Assembly (NCBI GenBank): GCA_951799425.1
Contig: OX637391.1
Location: forward strand, 15,371,051 to 15,435,050
DNA from: Ilex aquifolium
Lineage: Eukaryota > Streptophyta > Magnoliopsida > Aquifoliales > Aquifoliaceae
Reading direction: 5' to 3'
Length of the DNA stretch: 64,000 nt
Shown here: positions 44,028-56,791 of the stretch, piece by piece
Position numbering within the stretch: the stretch's first letter is position 1
How the letters are laid out: every line of letters begins with the position of its first letter
Made by a program: the position numbers and the translations under genes
The notes under the pieces: generated by a model
Database searches by the model: none
Seen by the model: only the letters and a program-made list of their open reading frames with translations
Told to the model about the DNA's origin: nothing

Positions 44028-45696
44028 ATCCTGTAGTAATGGCATCACTACAAACATACATATAGGTGTGTCCTTCAAGAGTATTCTGTGATCAGTACCC
44101 AGCAGAATCATGTCTTGGCCTGATTCAGAGATTTACTCTTCCTTTATTATAATCACAGTTTAAAGCATTGTCACCTTAGAAATGGGATCAGGGAATTTTC
44201 CTATTATAATTTCAATGCATAGTATAGTAATACTACAACTTCGTTTTTACCTATTGAACCTCCTTCATGGGATCTCCAATCACAGAGGTTAGGTGTCCAC
44301 TATGATGACTAATACGCTTTAGTCCCATTTCCCTCGATAAATCTTGGAGTAGCTTTTATTAACCTTTTAACAAGATGGTCTACCCTTGTGGTTCCCAATC
44401 TCATAAGACCTCCCAGGTTAGCTCTATAGCAATATATATTTCTTTTCAATTCCATAAGCATCACGAGACTATATAGTTTATGAACTCATCATATAAAACA
44501 GTCTCTTTTTATTTGAATCGAGGCAACAGCTAGTCGGGACTATAGGGTTCAATATTTCTTTTAATCAAGGCAACACATTGGTCCAAATATATTTTTAGGC
44601 AACATTGAGGACCGAGATATTAGGACTAGTAGTCCATCTCATTTTAACCAATAGTATATCATTGTTATGATCCAACCTCAATTAATCGCGACAATTGGGT
44701 CCAATAATACACTCTCCATTTTAATCGAGGCAACAAGGACCATCAGGTCAAAATTGAATAATTGAGACAATTGTTTTCCCACAAAACGTTCTCAAGCAAT
44801 TATGGGCCAATTTTTTCAACGAGGCAACATATTCGGATCATTTTATCGGATTTTCGAAACCTTTACGAAGTAGCCAGTAGCCTTCTATTAGGAGTCGCAA
44901 AATTTTAGTGACCAATAGTCTGCTACTAGAACTATTTTTAAATTGTAGCTAGTAATCTCTCACTTACTAGAAAACAATTTCAAATATGACTAGTAGTTTT
45001 CAAACTACTAGGAACCATTTTATAATTAGTCTTTCACCTACTAGTAACCACTGTCCTGAATTGTATCGAGTCAAAAATCGAAATAAATTGATAGAGTATT
45101 ACCCCCACATTTCCAGAATTTCTAAACTCACATTATCTTGACTAGTAAAATATATTATTACCGAAAACAACAAGAAAATCAATTTTCTTTTCTAACATAA
45201 AATTTGCACATATCAATCAACCACGCATTTATCAAGTTATAATGAAAATTTAACTCAAATAAATATATAATCCCAGGTTTCAAATTTCTCAAAATATGCA
45301 AATGTATCATGTTTTATGCATTATTGTTGTGGCATGTATAAAAATTTCAGATTCAAAATTTCAACGCAAATTACAAATGGATTGCTCATTTCTATGCACG
45401 TCAGAGCATTGTGTAAACATCTTCCGGTCTTACTCAAACATGTGTTGTCAAATACTTAAAGATTACCTTCAAAATAATTTCACAATAGCAGACTTATTAT
45501 GCCAATCAATTTGTCCTAGAAAATCACTCCAGCTATAGAATAGATTAACTATTCCAATACCAGCTATTGGAAGAGTTCAAAATATTGTACTATTCCTTTT
45601 CCTTCAAGAGTTCGAAATGCCCAAGTATGAAGTCTAGAAACTTAAAAACTCATTAGTGTAAAACAATTGCAGATTTAAGAATCTTATCTATTCTAC
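44028..45696. other. Intergenic, no gene recognised
   Basis: Contains a degenerate repetition of (A)ATCGAGGCAACA-like motifs between about 44515 and 44830, and repeated ACTAGTAG/CTACTAG motifs at about 44870-45050. These look like low-order tandem repeats of unknown origin. No domain found. Confidence 0.45.
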
Positions 45697-46007
45697 AAAT
45701 AATAGTTCCTTACATGAAAAACTTTTGATTCACTCTTTTGCCCTTATAAAAAATTATCTATACTACTAATAAAAATACCTTACATGAAAAACTTATGATT
45801 AACTATTTTGCTCTTATAAAAAATTATAAAGATTAACATGTCATCTTGTATTTAAATACGCAGATTACCATTATATCTTTCTATACTTAAATAACAAATT
45901 AACCTCTAGCATATCATATAAATTTCTATCTTTGTAAACTTTTTGATGATCATGTTATTCTTAACAAGATATATAAAAATATTATTCTTTTTTTTCAAAA
46001 CCCCAAT
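45697..46007 (+). repeat. ~310-bp AT-rich repeat, copy 1
   Basis: Almost identical to 59580-59889. Both begin near CTACAAATAATA and end TTTTTTTTCAAAACCCCAAT. Inside, a ~70-bp piece (CCTTACATGAAAAACTT...TTATAAAAAATT) occurs twice in tandem, the second starting ATCTATACTACTAATAAA, which looks like a Helitron 5' end. The copia LTR begins directly after CCAAT. Confidence 0.92.
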
Positions 46008-46504
46008 TGTTGGGAATCATATACATATTGCGGAAGCATAGGATCAAAGACATACCTTGTTCGCTTTAATCCTAAAAACCGTTTGAGAATGTTCCACGTA
46101 CTTTAGAATCTGAAAATTGTCTTTTCTTCGATTACTCGAGCAGTATGGTGTTGTTACACAATGGGAATCAACATCGAATTTCCACAGCACAAAAGCCTTT
46201 CAACGTTATGTAGGGAGAGAGAGAGAGAAATAAAGTAGGAGACTTTAACGTTTGATTACTTTTCAGAGATGTCATCTATTGGATTGCCTTGGGTTTATAT
46301 AGACAACCAATAGATGTCATTAAGAGACACATCTTATCGGAACATGTCTGTTAATATTTAATAGGCATATATTTTGGGTGAAGGATACATTTTGGTAAAG
46401 GATACCTCTTAGTACAGGATACCCTCAAAAGACATGCCCCTTTGAACATTCTTTAATTTGGGTTGACCTACCATGGGCGCTCGGTTCGGGTCCATAACCC
46501 AACA
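46008..46504 (-). repeat. 3' LTR of the minus-strand copia element, 497 bp
   Basis: Plus-strand ends TGTTGGGAATC and ATAACCCAACA. Related partial LTRs in plus orientation end at 52807, 56777 and 58612. It contains a GA-rich stretch and a TATATAAAC-like promoter box (on its own strand). Confidence 0.92.
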
Positions 46505-47685
46505 AATATCTAACATCTCCCACTCGCACGTGGTGGGCACGACAGTGTCATCTCTCTCAATCCATTATTTACATCAACATCAATTCATACAGGCTAATGA
46601 GCCGTGCGGCCGCTGAGCACACCTATAATTTGGGAGCTCTACACTAGAAACTCTACAGAGCCAACATAGAGACATCAACCCTAAAAAAAATGAAAATCGT
46701 GTCTCAAGTACTCTAGACCCATTCGGATACACCAGTTCAAGCATCTCTAATCCCTCACAATATAAGAGCATGCATAACCCCTCGAACCTTTTGCCTATAC
46801 ATTCACACTTTGTCACTATCTAAACTAGCGCCCAAAGTTGTCGACAATGAATATATCACGTGATGTTCCAAATGGTCTTCCTTTCGCCCTCATGTCACTT
46901 AGTTCAAAATTAACCGCTTTCCTAGCAATATCCCGGAAGGCCGAATCACTCATGGCCGTAAGTAACATGTCAAAGTAGCTGAGCATTAATTCTTTCACTT
47001 TATGATATAGTCAAAAGTCAGAGAGTACATAGAATGTTTGGTTAAACAAAATAACTTGGTCATATAAAAATGATTCGGAGGGCTCACACAGTGAGGAAGC
47101 AAGGATTCATTCTTTCACCTCCTTAATTGTCGCCAAGCACATGTAGTATGAAATACATGCTACGGTGGAGTGTCTCGATCCCAATGAGAGCGTATGTCAT
47201 TCTCAGACACCGTACAGATCTTAGTCTATTCGCTCTACAAGTGTCTAACCCGATTTATCTATTTGCTTGCCCTCCAAATACGCCAAATTAAGATCTCGCA
47301 TCTGGCTAATCAAAAAACACAGGTATAATGGACATGGAGTTGTGTCCATTATCGATCCTCAAATGTCAGATCTCATTCCGTGTATAAAATATAGCGATAC
47401 TATATGCTAGAGTATCTCATCTTTGCTCGCCATATCAAACGCCAAAAGCGATTGCTCGTGTGAGTGAGCCAATCACGCCTGGTGACATACTTAATGTGTG
47501 TGCTTTCTCAAATATCAAGGTAATCAAGCAATATAACATTTAATTGCAATTACAACCATGTATTAATATCCCAAAAAATGTCAATACAAATGACTGTGTG
47601 ATCCATACAATCTCTAGCACATAATCAATACCTAAGAAGTTCTAGAGTTCTAACATGAGCCATATACACATCTCTAGCTATAGTC
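46505..47685 (-). other. 3' noncoding region of the minus-strand copia element
   Basis: Polypurine tract next to the LTR, then about 1.1 kb without a credible frame before RNase H. No other element was recognised inside. Confidence 0.6.
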
Positions 47686-48066
47686 TTAGTTAGGGGGTCT
47701 GCAACCATCTAAGTTTGTAGGTATGTGTTTCAAGATTACTTCTTTTTGTGCAATCATATATCTGATGTAATGATATCTTAGATCTATGTGTTTGGTTCTT
47801 CTATGATATGTAGGATCCTTAGCATAAGCTAATGCAGTCATGCTATCACAATGAATCGTCACGGGGCTCAAGGTATTTGTGACAACTCCTAGATGTTGAA
47901 AGAACCTTCTTAACCAAACAGCTTCTTGTATAACAGCAGAACAAGCCACGTATTCTGCTTCCATGGTGGATAAGGATATGCATGATTGCTTTTTACTACT
48001 CCATGTAACATGCAATGGCCCCACCATTAAGTAAGAAAACATATCCTGATGTGGACTTGCGTTCAT
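47686..48066 (-). pseudogene. Copia RNase H (minus-strand element)
   Basis: Reads WSSKKQSCISLSTMEAEYVA, VTIHCDSMTALAYAKDP and RTKHIDLRYHYIR, the copia RNase H blocks. It is separated from RT by about 400 bp of broken frame (48067-48463) that still encodes RT connection sequence. Confidence 0.9.
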
Positions 48067-48463
48067 CTATATCACCACCCCAATCAGCATCGCTATAACC
48101 AACCATCTGTAAATCTGGAGATTGGTAGCATAACATATAATCTGAAGTCCCCTTGAGATATCGTAGTATCCTTTTGACTGCCTTCTAATGAGCAATTCTA
48201 GGATTTGACTGAAAATGACTAACTAGGCCTACCACATAGCAAATATCGGGACGGGTACACATCATAGCGTACATTAAGCTACCTGCAGCACTGGCAGGAA
48301 CACGAGCCATTTTTTTCCTTTTCCTCAGAAGTCTTAGGACACATCTTTAGGCTTAGGCTCTCGTCTTTCGTTATAGGAGTGTCTATGGGTTTGCAGTTAT
48401 GCAGATGGAATCATTCAAGAACCTTCTTAATGTAAGTCTCTTGAGACAAACCAAGAAGTTATT

Positions 48464-49219
48464 CTAACGATCCCTTAGGATCTTAAATCCGAGCACATAA
48501 ATTGCTTTGCCGAAGTCCTTCATCTCAAATGTCGAGGACAACCACTTTTGAGTAGTGATAATCATCTCATTATTATTTCTAGCCAATAAAATATTGTCAA
48601 CATACAAAGATAGAATCAAGAAGCTATCTTTACACCATTTAACATACACACAATGGTCTTCATCGATCATCGTAAACTCATTAGAAGTGATAGCTCGATG
48701 AAACCTTAGATACCACTGTCTGAATGACTGCTTTAGGCCATAAATGGATCGTTGGAGTTTACAAACTTTGTTCTCCTGACCCATCACCACGAAGCTCTCA
48801 GGTTGATCCATGTAGATTTCCTCATCTAGTTCTACATTAAGAAATGCAGTTTTAACGTCCATTTGATATAATTCTAAATCCAAATGTGCGTCAATAGCTA
48901 TAATCATGTGAATCGAGGCAAATCTTACAACTGGAGAAAAGGTTTCCTCGTAGTCCACACCCTTTCTTTGGGTGTAACCTTTTGCCACTAGGCGAGTCTT
49001 ATACCTTTCTATGGATCCATCCGCCTTGCGCTTAATTTTGAGAACCCATTTGTTCCCAATGGCCTTGCGCCCAGGCGGAAGGTCAACTAAGTCCCAGACT
49101 TGATTAGCTTTCATCGACTCCATCTCGTCATTCATTGCAGCTATCCACTCATTACTAGCACATGATGATAGAGCCTTTTTAATATTTTTAGGTTCGGCAT
49201 CATCATGTGGTGCAACCAT
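48464..49219 (-). pseudogene. Copia reverse transcriptase (minus-strand element)
   Basis: EWIAAMNDEMESMKANQVWDL, RYKTRLVAKGYTQRKGVDY, QMDVKTAFLN and LQRSIYGLKQ are present. The catalytic box is YVDNILL instead of YVDD-L, so the second catalytic Asp is lost and the enzyme would be dead even without the other breaks. The frame ends at LGFKILRDR and a TAA. Confidence 0.92.
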
Positions 49220-49431
49220 GAAAACTTTCCCTTCAATCTCAAAACGACGTCGAGGGATGGTGCCACGCTTGCTTCTATGTAACTATGTGTCGTATGGATC
49301 TACATCCATTGGAACTGATCCACCATTAAGTATATCGCTCCCATTGTCCCTAGGAGGTGACGAAACTATTATCTCGATCTCTACTTGGTTAGTGGGTATA
49401 TCTCTTTGGGGATCATCTAACTCATAGAGTT

Positions 49432-50259
49432 CTATTCTTTTAGACACATCTCCTCTACTGGGGAAATCCTCTTCAAGGAAAATTGTATATCCCGTAACTC
49501 AATTTCAGTTACCCTTCTATCAAGTTGTTCACCTATAAACACATAGCCCTTAGAGTGCTCAGAATAGCGGATGAAGATACACTTCTTCCCTCTAACACCT
49601 AACTTCTCATACTTATGAGAAGTATTGTGTACATAAGCCGCTGAACCCCATGGCCGTAAATTATTTAAGTCAGGTTTTGTACCTGTCCATAACTCATATG
49701 GGGTAGAAGGAACTGATTTAGAATGCACTCGGTTAAGGATATAAGCAACAGTCAATAAAACATCTCCCCAATATGAAATTGGAAGATGAGTCTGTGCCAT
49801 CATAGACCTAACCATATCAAGCAAGATGTGATTTCGTCTCTCCGCTACACCATTTTGTTGCGGAGTGCCAGTTATTGTCAATTGCCTGATTATTCCTTTT
49901 TCTTCACACAACTCTTTAAATTGTTCAGATAGATACTCGCGACCTTGATCAGTTCTAAGAACCTTAATGTTATTGTCTCGTTGATTCTCGACCTCTTTAA
50001 TGTAACGTTTGAAGCAATCCAATGCTTCGGACTTGTGAGAAATCAAATAGACATGACCGAAACGCGTAAAGTCATCTATAAAGGTGATGAAATATGATGC
50101 ACCATGTCTTGCCTTCACATTCATTGGGCCACATATATCTAAGTGTATTAATTGCAATGGAATAGATGCTCTTTTGGCCTTACCAAATGGTTTTCTAGTT
50201 GCCTTACATGCGAGACAGTTTTCACATGTGGGCAAGTTGAATTTTGTGAGTGGGCCCAA
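49432..50259 (-). pseudogene. Copia integrase (minus-strand element)
   Basis: Zinc-finger end [19 protein letters not shown], then core with Asp in HLDICGPMN, Asp in RTDQGREYL and Glu in [13 protein letters not shown]-terminal part includes [11 protein letters not shown] and [17 protein letters not shown]. Triad intact, but cut off from gag and RT by stops. Confidence 0.92.
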
Positions 50260-50426
50260 AATGATCTAATCTAGCATGCCATCTAATAGAATCAACATTA
50301 TCCATAGATGTAACATAAGAATAAGTTTCATTACTAAAATAATCAATATCTAATACAATAAAACCATCTGTGGTATAACCAAATCCATAGAATGTAGTTC
50401 CCTTATAAATGCCAACATGCTGGCCT

Positions 50427-50828
50427 TTAAAACGAAAAAATAAAACCTAGTCTCATTGAGCTAGTAATTGACAACAAATTTCGTTGGATTCTTGGAGCAT
50501 ATAATACATCATGAAGGTATAGATTGCGACCCTGTCGCAATTCCAGTTTGTATGTGTGAATCCCAAGCACATCTATACTGGTCTCGTTCCCCATGTAAAT
50601 CTGTTTGCTTCCAGCTGAAACTCGACGGTACTCTACAAATCTGAATTTGTTTCTCGTTATGTGGTCTGTTACTCCTGAGTCTACAATCCATGAATTAGGA
50701 GAGTGAGCAACAAAAACTTGACTAGTAACTAAACAGTCAATGCGATAGACAGAACTAGAGAGTACCTTCTTCGGCTCAGTGCATTCACGAGCAAAGTGAC
50801 CCTTCTTGTTGCAGTTATAGGAGATCAT
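50427..50828 (-). pseudogene. Copia nucleocapsid knuckle and protease (minus-strand element)
   Basis: The knuckle reads SYNCNKKGHFAREC; the first Cys of CX2CX4HX4C is Ser here, whereas the plus-strand relative at 55321 has Cys. The protease box NSWIVDSGVTDHIT keeps D-S-G. It ends in LLSI and a frame break before GAG-pre-integrase. Confidence 0.88.
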
Positions 50829-50867
50829 GTTGGCTTTATTTTTCTTACTACCTCTTTTACCCTGTTT

Positions 50868-51584
50868 TTACTTGTTATAACTAGAGTGACCAGCCCCAGT
50901 TTGAGCATCAGACTTATTTCCACCGCGCTTGCGCTTAGACCCGAAGGTCTTGATCGAGCCAACTTTAGCCACATAAGAGTTACTCTCACCTTTGTTAGCC
51001 TCCAAGCACTTAGCCTCAAGCTCAAGGTGACGCGATACATTCTCGAATATTTTCACACTCTCATTATGCGTCATGTTTCGTTTCATATGCTCCCCTGATG
51101 GTGGAAGGGAGCGAAGTACAACTTGAACTTATTGTTCATTGGTCAACACATGACCAGCAATGCTTAAATCACGTATCATAGAGGCCATAGCCCCTCAGAT
51201 GTTGTTTCATTGTATGCTCTGACTTCTTTTGATACGAGTCAAACTTCATGGTCAAACCGCAAAGTCTAACAATAGAAGTAATACCAAACTTCTCTTTGAG
51301 GGCCTTCCACATGGCGTGAGCTGTGGAATAATTCTCAAATTCAGGAATAAGGTTATCTTGCATGCTTGCTTGCATGGTATAGCGCGCAAGTCGATCCAAG
51401 ACTAGTAATTCTCTTGTTCTTGCCAAGTTTAAGGTCGCTCAGGCTTTGGAAGCACAGGGTCGAGGGTATCCAAGACTTGTTGCTCATACAGAACAATTTG
51501 AATCTAACAATGCCATGTGTCATAGTTATCACCGTTCAATTTTTCGCCCTTAGTTAATTTAGCCACTACGCTTTTAGTAGTCAT
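50868..51584 (-). pseudogene. Copia gag (minus-strand element)
   Basis: ATG at 51584 opens a frame (LTKGEKLNGDNYD) with an early TAG. Later frames carry YTMQASMQDNLIPEFENYST, MWKALKEKFGITS and EHTMKQHLRG. Several lesions. Same gag family as at 54574 and 57929. Confidence 0.88.
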
Positions 51585-52090
51585 TATGATTTAACCTACA
51601 TGCAGAGACAATGCGTATGAGATATTAGCACAACACATTCTATAATGTTGCCGCAAAAATCTAAATTCAAGTATTAACAACTTTCACAAGTCGCGAGATC
51701 GAAAGTTCACTAAGTTCCTAATCATCTCCCACACCACAGGTGATTATTAATAATACTTAATTTAATTAATGCGCAAAATTTCGGTTTCCTAAGACCGAAC
51801 AAAATAAAGAATCCCACTAGATTTAGTATCTCTAAGCAATATTAATCACAATTAATCTAATTTAAATCATGCCAAATAATGAAATAAATGCAACTAGCAT
51901 ATCAATCATGCTAATATTATTCTCTGCAAAATATCAGTATTTCATAAAAATTGAGCATTTATTTCAATTCTTTTCTAAGACATATTAATAAACCCATAAC
52001 TTAGTAACAAGTTTTGTTTCTAAAAAAAAATGGGTTCCACTTAGAAATTAGAGTATAAACAATAAGGTAAATAGGATTGAGAAAACCAAT

Positions 52091-52423
52091 CTAGGTCTCT
52101 ACAATATTTTTCACTAATATTTTAAAACTGTAAATATTGTATTCTATTGCATTTTGTACAATATGCATCATTATAGCAAGAAAATAAAACAAGAGACCAA
52201 AGGCAATGAATCCCACAAGAAAACAAATCTGCCAAGTAGCTTTTATGCATTTGGTTTTGATTTTTTCTTATTCCTTATGTCAAGAACGTGAAAGACACAA
52301 TGAAGAAAGCACAAAAACAAAATTAAAAAAAACAGAAACATGCCTTGCCTCTCATCATCATGCATTCCTTCCACATTTAGAGACTCGACAAAAGCATAAA
52401 ATTAACGAACCAAACACAACGGT
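52091..52423. other. Unassigned junction between the two head-to-head copia pieces
   Basis: Not clearly part of either leader or LTR. No gene recognised. Confidence 0.4.
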
Positions 52424-52807
52424 GCGTATCCTTCAACCAAAATACATGTCTGTTAAATATTAACAGACATGTCCCTATAAGATGTGTCTCTTAATGACAC
52501 CTATTGGTTGCCTATATAAACTCAAGGCAATCCAATAGATGATATCTCCCATAAATAATCAAACGTTAAAACTCTCCTACTATCTTCTCTCTCTCTCTCT
52601 ACATAACATTGAAAGGCTTTTGTGCTGTGAAAAATCTGGTGTTGATTCATCTTATGTAGCAACACCATACTGCTCGAGCAATTAAAGAAAAGACGTTGAT
52701 TTAGATTCTAAATTATGTGGAACATCCTCAAACGGTTTTTAGGATTAAAGTGAACAAGGTATGTCTTTGATCCTATGTTTCCGCAATATGTTTTACAATT
52801 TCCAACA
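52424..52807 (+). repeat. Truncated plus-strand copia LTR
   Basis: Matches the right-hand ~385 bp of the LTR at 46008-46504 (inverted). It begins abruptly at GTATCCTTCA and ends TTTCCAACA. The first ~115 bp of the LTR are missing. Confidence 0.9.
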
Positions 52808-52821
52808 TTGGTATCAGAGCC
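52808..52821 (+). promoter_or_regulatory. Primer-binding site, initiator tRNA-Met
   Basis: TTGGTATCAGAGCC directly after the LTR end. Confidence 0.92.
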
Positions 52822-53506
52822 ATTAGGATGTTCTCGTAAAATTTATCAAATCTTTTGAAATTTGAGTATAATATGACCCACATATTTATGTATCTTTCTG
52901 AAAAAGAAACTGTGAGGAAAGTCACGCGTTTAAAAAAAATTGAAACCTTTTTCCCAAAATCCGATACTGTCACGGTGGTTGTAATTTATAAACGAAAACG
53001 GTGACACACCATATTGATTTTGTGAGGCGGCGTGTCCACCCATCTGCATCAGTGACTTGAGCAAGAGAACCAAGAAGTGTCAAAAACAAAAAAAACAGGT
53101 TAATGGTGAAAAACTAAGAAGGTTCATTACATGGAGAGATGAGAGATGTAGGTGTGGATTAATGGTGACTTTTTTAGCGTTGGGGAGTGTTCATTGCATT
53201 GTTTGATATTGAGGGAGGGAGTGTTCATTGCATCGTTTGATATTGAGGGAGAAAATTATGTTTTATAGAGGGAAAATATTTTTGAGATGAATTTTGTATT
53301 ATTGAATCAAAATAGATAAAAATTAGATCAATTTAAATCATTTGAGATGAATTTTGTACTATTGAATTAAAATAGATAAAAATTGAATTAATTTAAATTG
53401 TTGTATTTTTATAAGTTAAGAGATGATTAAGGAATTAGTTGTTAAATAATTACAATGAGTCTCAAACAAGGATTAGGGGACCTTGCCAGCACAAGAAACC
53501 ACCTCT

Positions 53507-53547
<41 letters not shown>

Positions 53548-54573
53548 ATAATTCCTCAAAATTTAAAAATAAATCCTTCAAATATATCAAATCAGGTGGA
53601 TACTCATAAAGGCAAAACAATTGCGAAACTTGTTTTAGAAAATTTGAATTGGAGGATGAAAATTCCTTTATCAATTAATTTAATTTGTAGAGCCAAAAAG
53701 AATTTCAATTCCACTACCATATTCATTTGACTAACCGGTCATGGAGTTAACAAATTTTAATTATCTTTCCTCTTTTCCACCCATCTAGACATCTGGACCT
53801 TCTTAGTTTGCAGATTGTACTTACTTTGTGCTTTTGGTTTCTTTGTGGGATGCATTACTTTTGGCCATTTGCTTTCATGTACTGTCATTGTATGTGTGGT
53901 TTAACCGAATGGGTACATATGGTTTAAAAAACAAAAATGAGAACAATTGAAATTGTTCTTGCCCAGCGAAAAAAAACTTAAGTTGTAGCACGATGTACAT
54001 TGACCAGTTGCATTAAAATTTAAAATAATTTTCATATTTTTTTTTGACTTGGGTTTTTGTGCATATGACTCTTGAATTAGCATTATCAATGCTTTAATTA
54101 TTTAAAGGTCTTTGAAAAAAAAATGAGATAAATGCATTTTTTTTTTATCTAGCCTATTGATATGTATAGAAAAATATTAGCATGCTTGTTATGCTAGTTT
54201 AATTCATTTCATTGTTTAGTGCAATTTAAATTAGAATTTCATATTTAGTATTATTTAAATTGCATATTCTTCTTATTTAAAGTGGAAACATGCATGATAT
54301 GATATTAGAGATGATCAGTATGCCTCGAGATACCACATCTAGTGGGAGTTTTATTTTGTTTGGTATTAGAAAATCGAAATTTCGCGCATTAATTAAATTA
54401 AGTATTATTAATAATCGCATGTGGTGCGGGAGATGATTGAGAACTTAGCGAACTTTCGATCTCGCGACTTGTGAAAGTTGTTAATACTTGAATTTAGATT
54501 TTTGCGGCAAAATTATAGAATGTGTTGTGCTAATATCCCATACGCATTGTCTCTGCATGTAGATTAAATCATA
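52822..54573 (+). other. Copia leader, about 1.75 kb, with simple repeats
   Basis: No credible gene. It includes a (TC)n run (53510-53548), a ~33-bp tandem repeat (GTGTTCATTGCATCGTTTGA, about 53187-53255) and a ~61-bp tandem repeat (TTTGAGATGAATTTTGTA, about 53280-53400). The last ~500 bp match the inverted leaders at 51585-52090 and 58690-59225. Confidence 0.7.
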
Positions 54574-55290
54574 ATGACTACTAAAAGCATAGTGGCTGAA
54601 TTAACTAAGGGCGATAAATTGAACGGCGATAACTATGACATATGGTACCGTAAGATTCAATTTGTCATGTATGAGCAACAAGTCTTGGATACCCTTGACT
54701 CTGTGCTGCCAGAGCCTGAGCGACCTCAGACCCGCCAAGAACAAGAGAATTACCAGTCTTGGCAGAATAAGGATCAACTTGCACGCTATACCATGCAAGC
54801 GAGCATGCAAAATGATCTTATTCCTGAATTTGAGAATTACTCCACAGCTCACGCCATGTGGAAGGCCCTCAAAGAGAAGTTTGGTATTACTTCTCTTGTT
54901 AGGCTTCGTGGTTTGACCATGAGGTTTGACTTGTATCAAAAGAAGCCAAAGTTATGACCTCTATGATACGTGATTTAGGCGTTGCTGATCATCTGTTGAC
55001 CAATGAACAACCAGTTCAAGCTGTACTTCGCTCCCTTCCACTATTATGGGAGCATATGAAACCAAACATGATGCATAATGAGAGTGTGAAAACATTCGAA
55101 AATGTATCAGGTCACCTTGAGCTTGAGGCTGAGCGCTTGGAGGCTATCAAAGGTGAGAGTAGCTCTTAAGTGGCTAAAGTTGGCTCACGCAAGACCTTCA
55201 GGTCCAAGCGCAAGCGCAGTAGAAATAGGTCTGATGCTCAAACTGGGACTAGTCATTCTAATTATAACAAGCACAAGTAGGGTAAAAGAG
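54574..55290 (+). pseudogene. Copia gag, plus-strand unit 1
   Basis: ATG at 54574: MTTKSIVAELTKGDKLNGDN, NYQSWQNKDQLARYTMQASM, HAMWKALKEKFG, then a stop near 54956. Further frames carry SLPLLWEHMKPN and the basic C-terminal part. Among the gag copies it has the longest clean N-terminal frame. Confidence 0.9.
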
Positions 55291-55314
55291 CAGGTAAGAA
55301 GAATAAAGCCAACA

Positions 55315-56228
55315 TAGTCTGCTATAACTGCAATAAGAAGGGTCACTTCGCTCATGAATGCACTGAGCCGAAGAAGGTACTCTCTAGTTCTGTATCTCGC
55401 ATTGACTGTTTAATTACTAGTCAAGTTTTTGTTTCTCACTCTCCTAATTCGTGGATTGTAGACTCAGGAGTAACAGACCACATAACGAGACACAAATTCG
55501 GATTTGTGTAGTACCGTCGAGTTCCAGCTTGAAGCAAACGAATTTACATGGGGAACGAGACTAGTATAGATGTGCTGGGGATTGGCACATACAAACTGGA
55601 ATTGCAACATGGGCGCACTCTATAACTTCATGATGTATTATATGCTCTAGGAATCCGACGAAATTTGTTGTTAGTTACTAGCTTAATGAGACTAGGTTTT
55701 ATTTTTCGTTTGAAGACCAGCATGTTGACATTTATAGTTTATATCACATATGGTTTTATTGTATTAGATATTGATCATTCTAGTAATGAAATTTATTCTT
55801 ATGTTACATCTATGGATAATATTGATTCTATTATATGGCATGCTAGATTAGGTCATATTGGGCAAGACAGACTGAATAGATTAGCTAGAGGGGGACTTTT
55901 GGGCCCACTCGCTAAAATCAACTTGCCCACATGTGAAAATTGCCTCACAGGTAAGGCAACTAGAAAATTATTTGGTAAGTCCAAAAAAGCATCTATTTCA
56001 TTGCAATTAATACACTCAGATATATGTGGCCCAATGAATGTGAAGGCCAGACATGGTGTATCCTATTTCATCACTTTTATAGATGACTTTATGCGTTTCG
56101 GTTATGTCTATTTGATTTCTCACAAATCCGAAGCATTGGATTATTTCAAACGTTACATTAAAGAGGTTGAGAATCAACGAGACAATAACATTAAGATTTT
56201 GAGAACTGATCGAGGTCGCGAGCATTGA
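55315..56228 (+). pseudogene. Copia knuckle, protease and truncated integrase, unit 1
   Basis: Knuckle CYNCNKKGHFAHEC (complete CX2CX4HX4C), protease SWIVDSGVTDHIT, then GAG-pre-integrase IWHARLGHIGQDRL and integrase up to ILRTDRGREH. The frame is cut at 56228, right after the second catalytic Asp region. Sequence of another kind (an inverted piece of gag start) follows, so the rest of pol was lost by rearrangement. Confidence 0.9.
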
Positions 56229-56307
56229 ATTTTACGACGCTATATGTCATAGATATAGTTATTGAGTAATATATTCAATTCTTTTTGTTCTTGGTTTGAC
56301 TTGTGCG

Positions 56308-56777
56308 CTATACCATGCAAGCGAGCATGCAAGATGATCTTATTCTTGAATTTGAGAATTACTCCACAGTTCACGCCATGTAGAAGGCCCTCAAAGAGAA
56401 ATTTAGTATTACGTCTCTTGTTAGGCTTCGTGGTTTGACCATGAGGTTTGACTCGTATCAAAAGAAGCCAGAGCATACAATGAAACAACATCTGAGAACT
56501 ATGGCCTCTATGATACGTGATTTAGTCGCTGTTGGTCAAGTGTTAACCAATGAACATCAAGTTCAAGCTGTACTTCACTCCCTTCCACCATCATGTGAGC
56601 ATATGAAACTTGGTGTTTATTCCTATTGTGTAACAACACCATACTGCTCGAGCATCGAAGAAAAGACGATTTCAGATTCTAAAGTACGTGGAACATCTTC
56701 AAACGGTTTTTAGGATTAAAGCGAACAATGTATGTTTTTGATCCTATACTTCCACAATATGTATACGATTCCCAACA
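56308..56777 (+). repeat. gag fragment fused to copia LTR, copy 1
   Basis: A partial gag (ARYTMQASMQ... to PSCEHMKLG) runs without a gap into the last ~165 bp of the LTR at about 56612 (TGTTTATTCCTATTGTG...) and ends CCCAACA. The fused frame stays open for about 30 codons into the LTR. The PBS TTGGTATCAGAGCC follows at 56778-56791. The same junction occurs at about 58446. Confidence 0.9.
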
Positions 56778-56791
56778 TTGGTATCAGAGCC

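Larger units (their letters stand above)
46008..52090 (-). mobile_element. Ty1/copia element, minus strand, 5' end lost
   Basis: On its own strand: leader (about 52090-51585), gag, protease, integrase, RT, RNase H, 3' noncoding, polypurine tract (GAGTGGGAGATG) and 3' LTR (46504-46008). The 5' LTR and PBS are missing at the right. Frames contain several stops and frameshifts and a mutated RT box. The same family supplies the fragments at 52424-59575. Confidence 0.9.
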
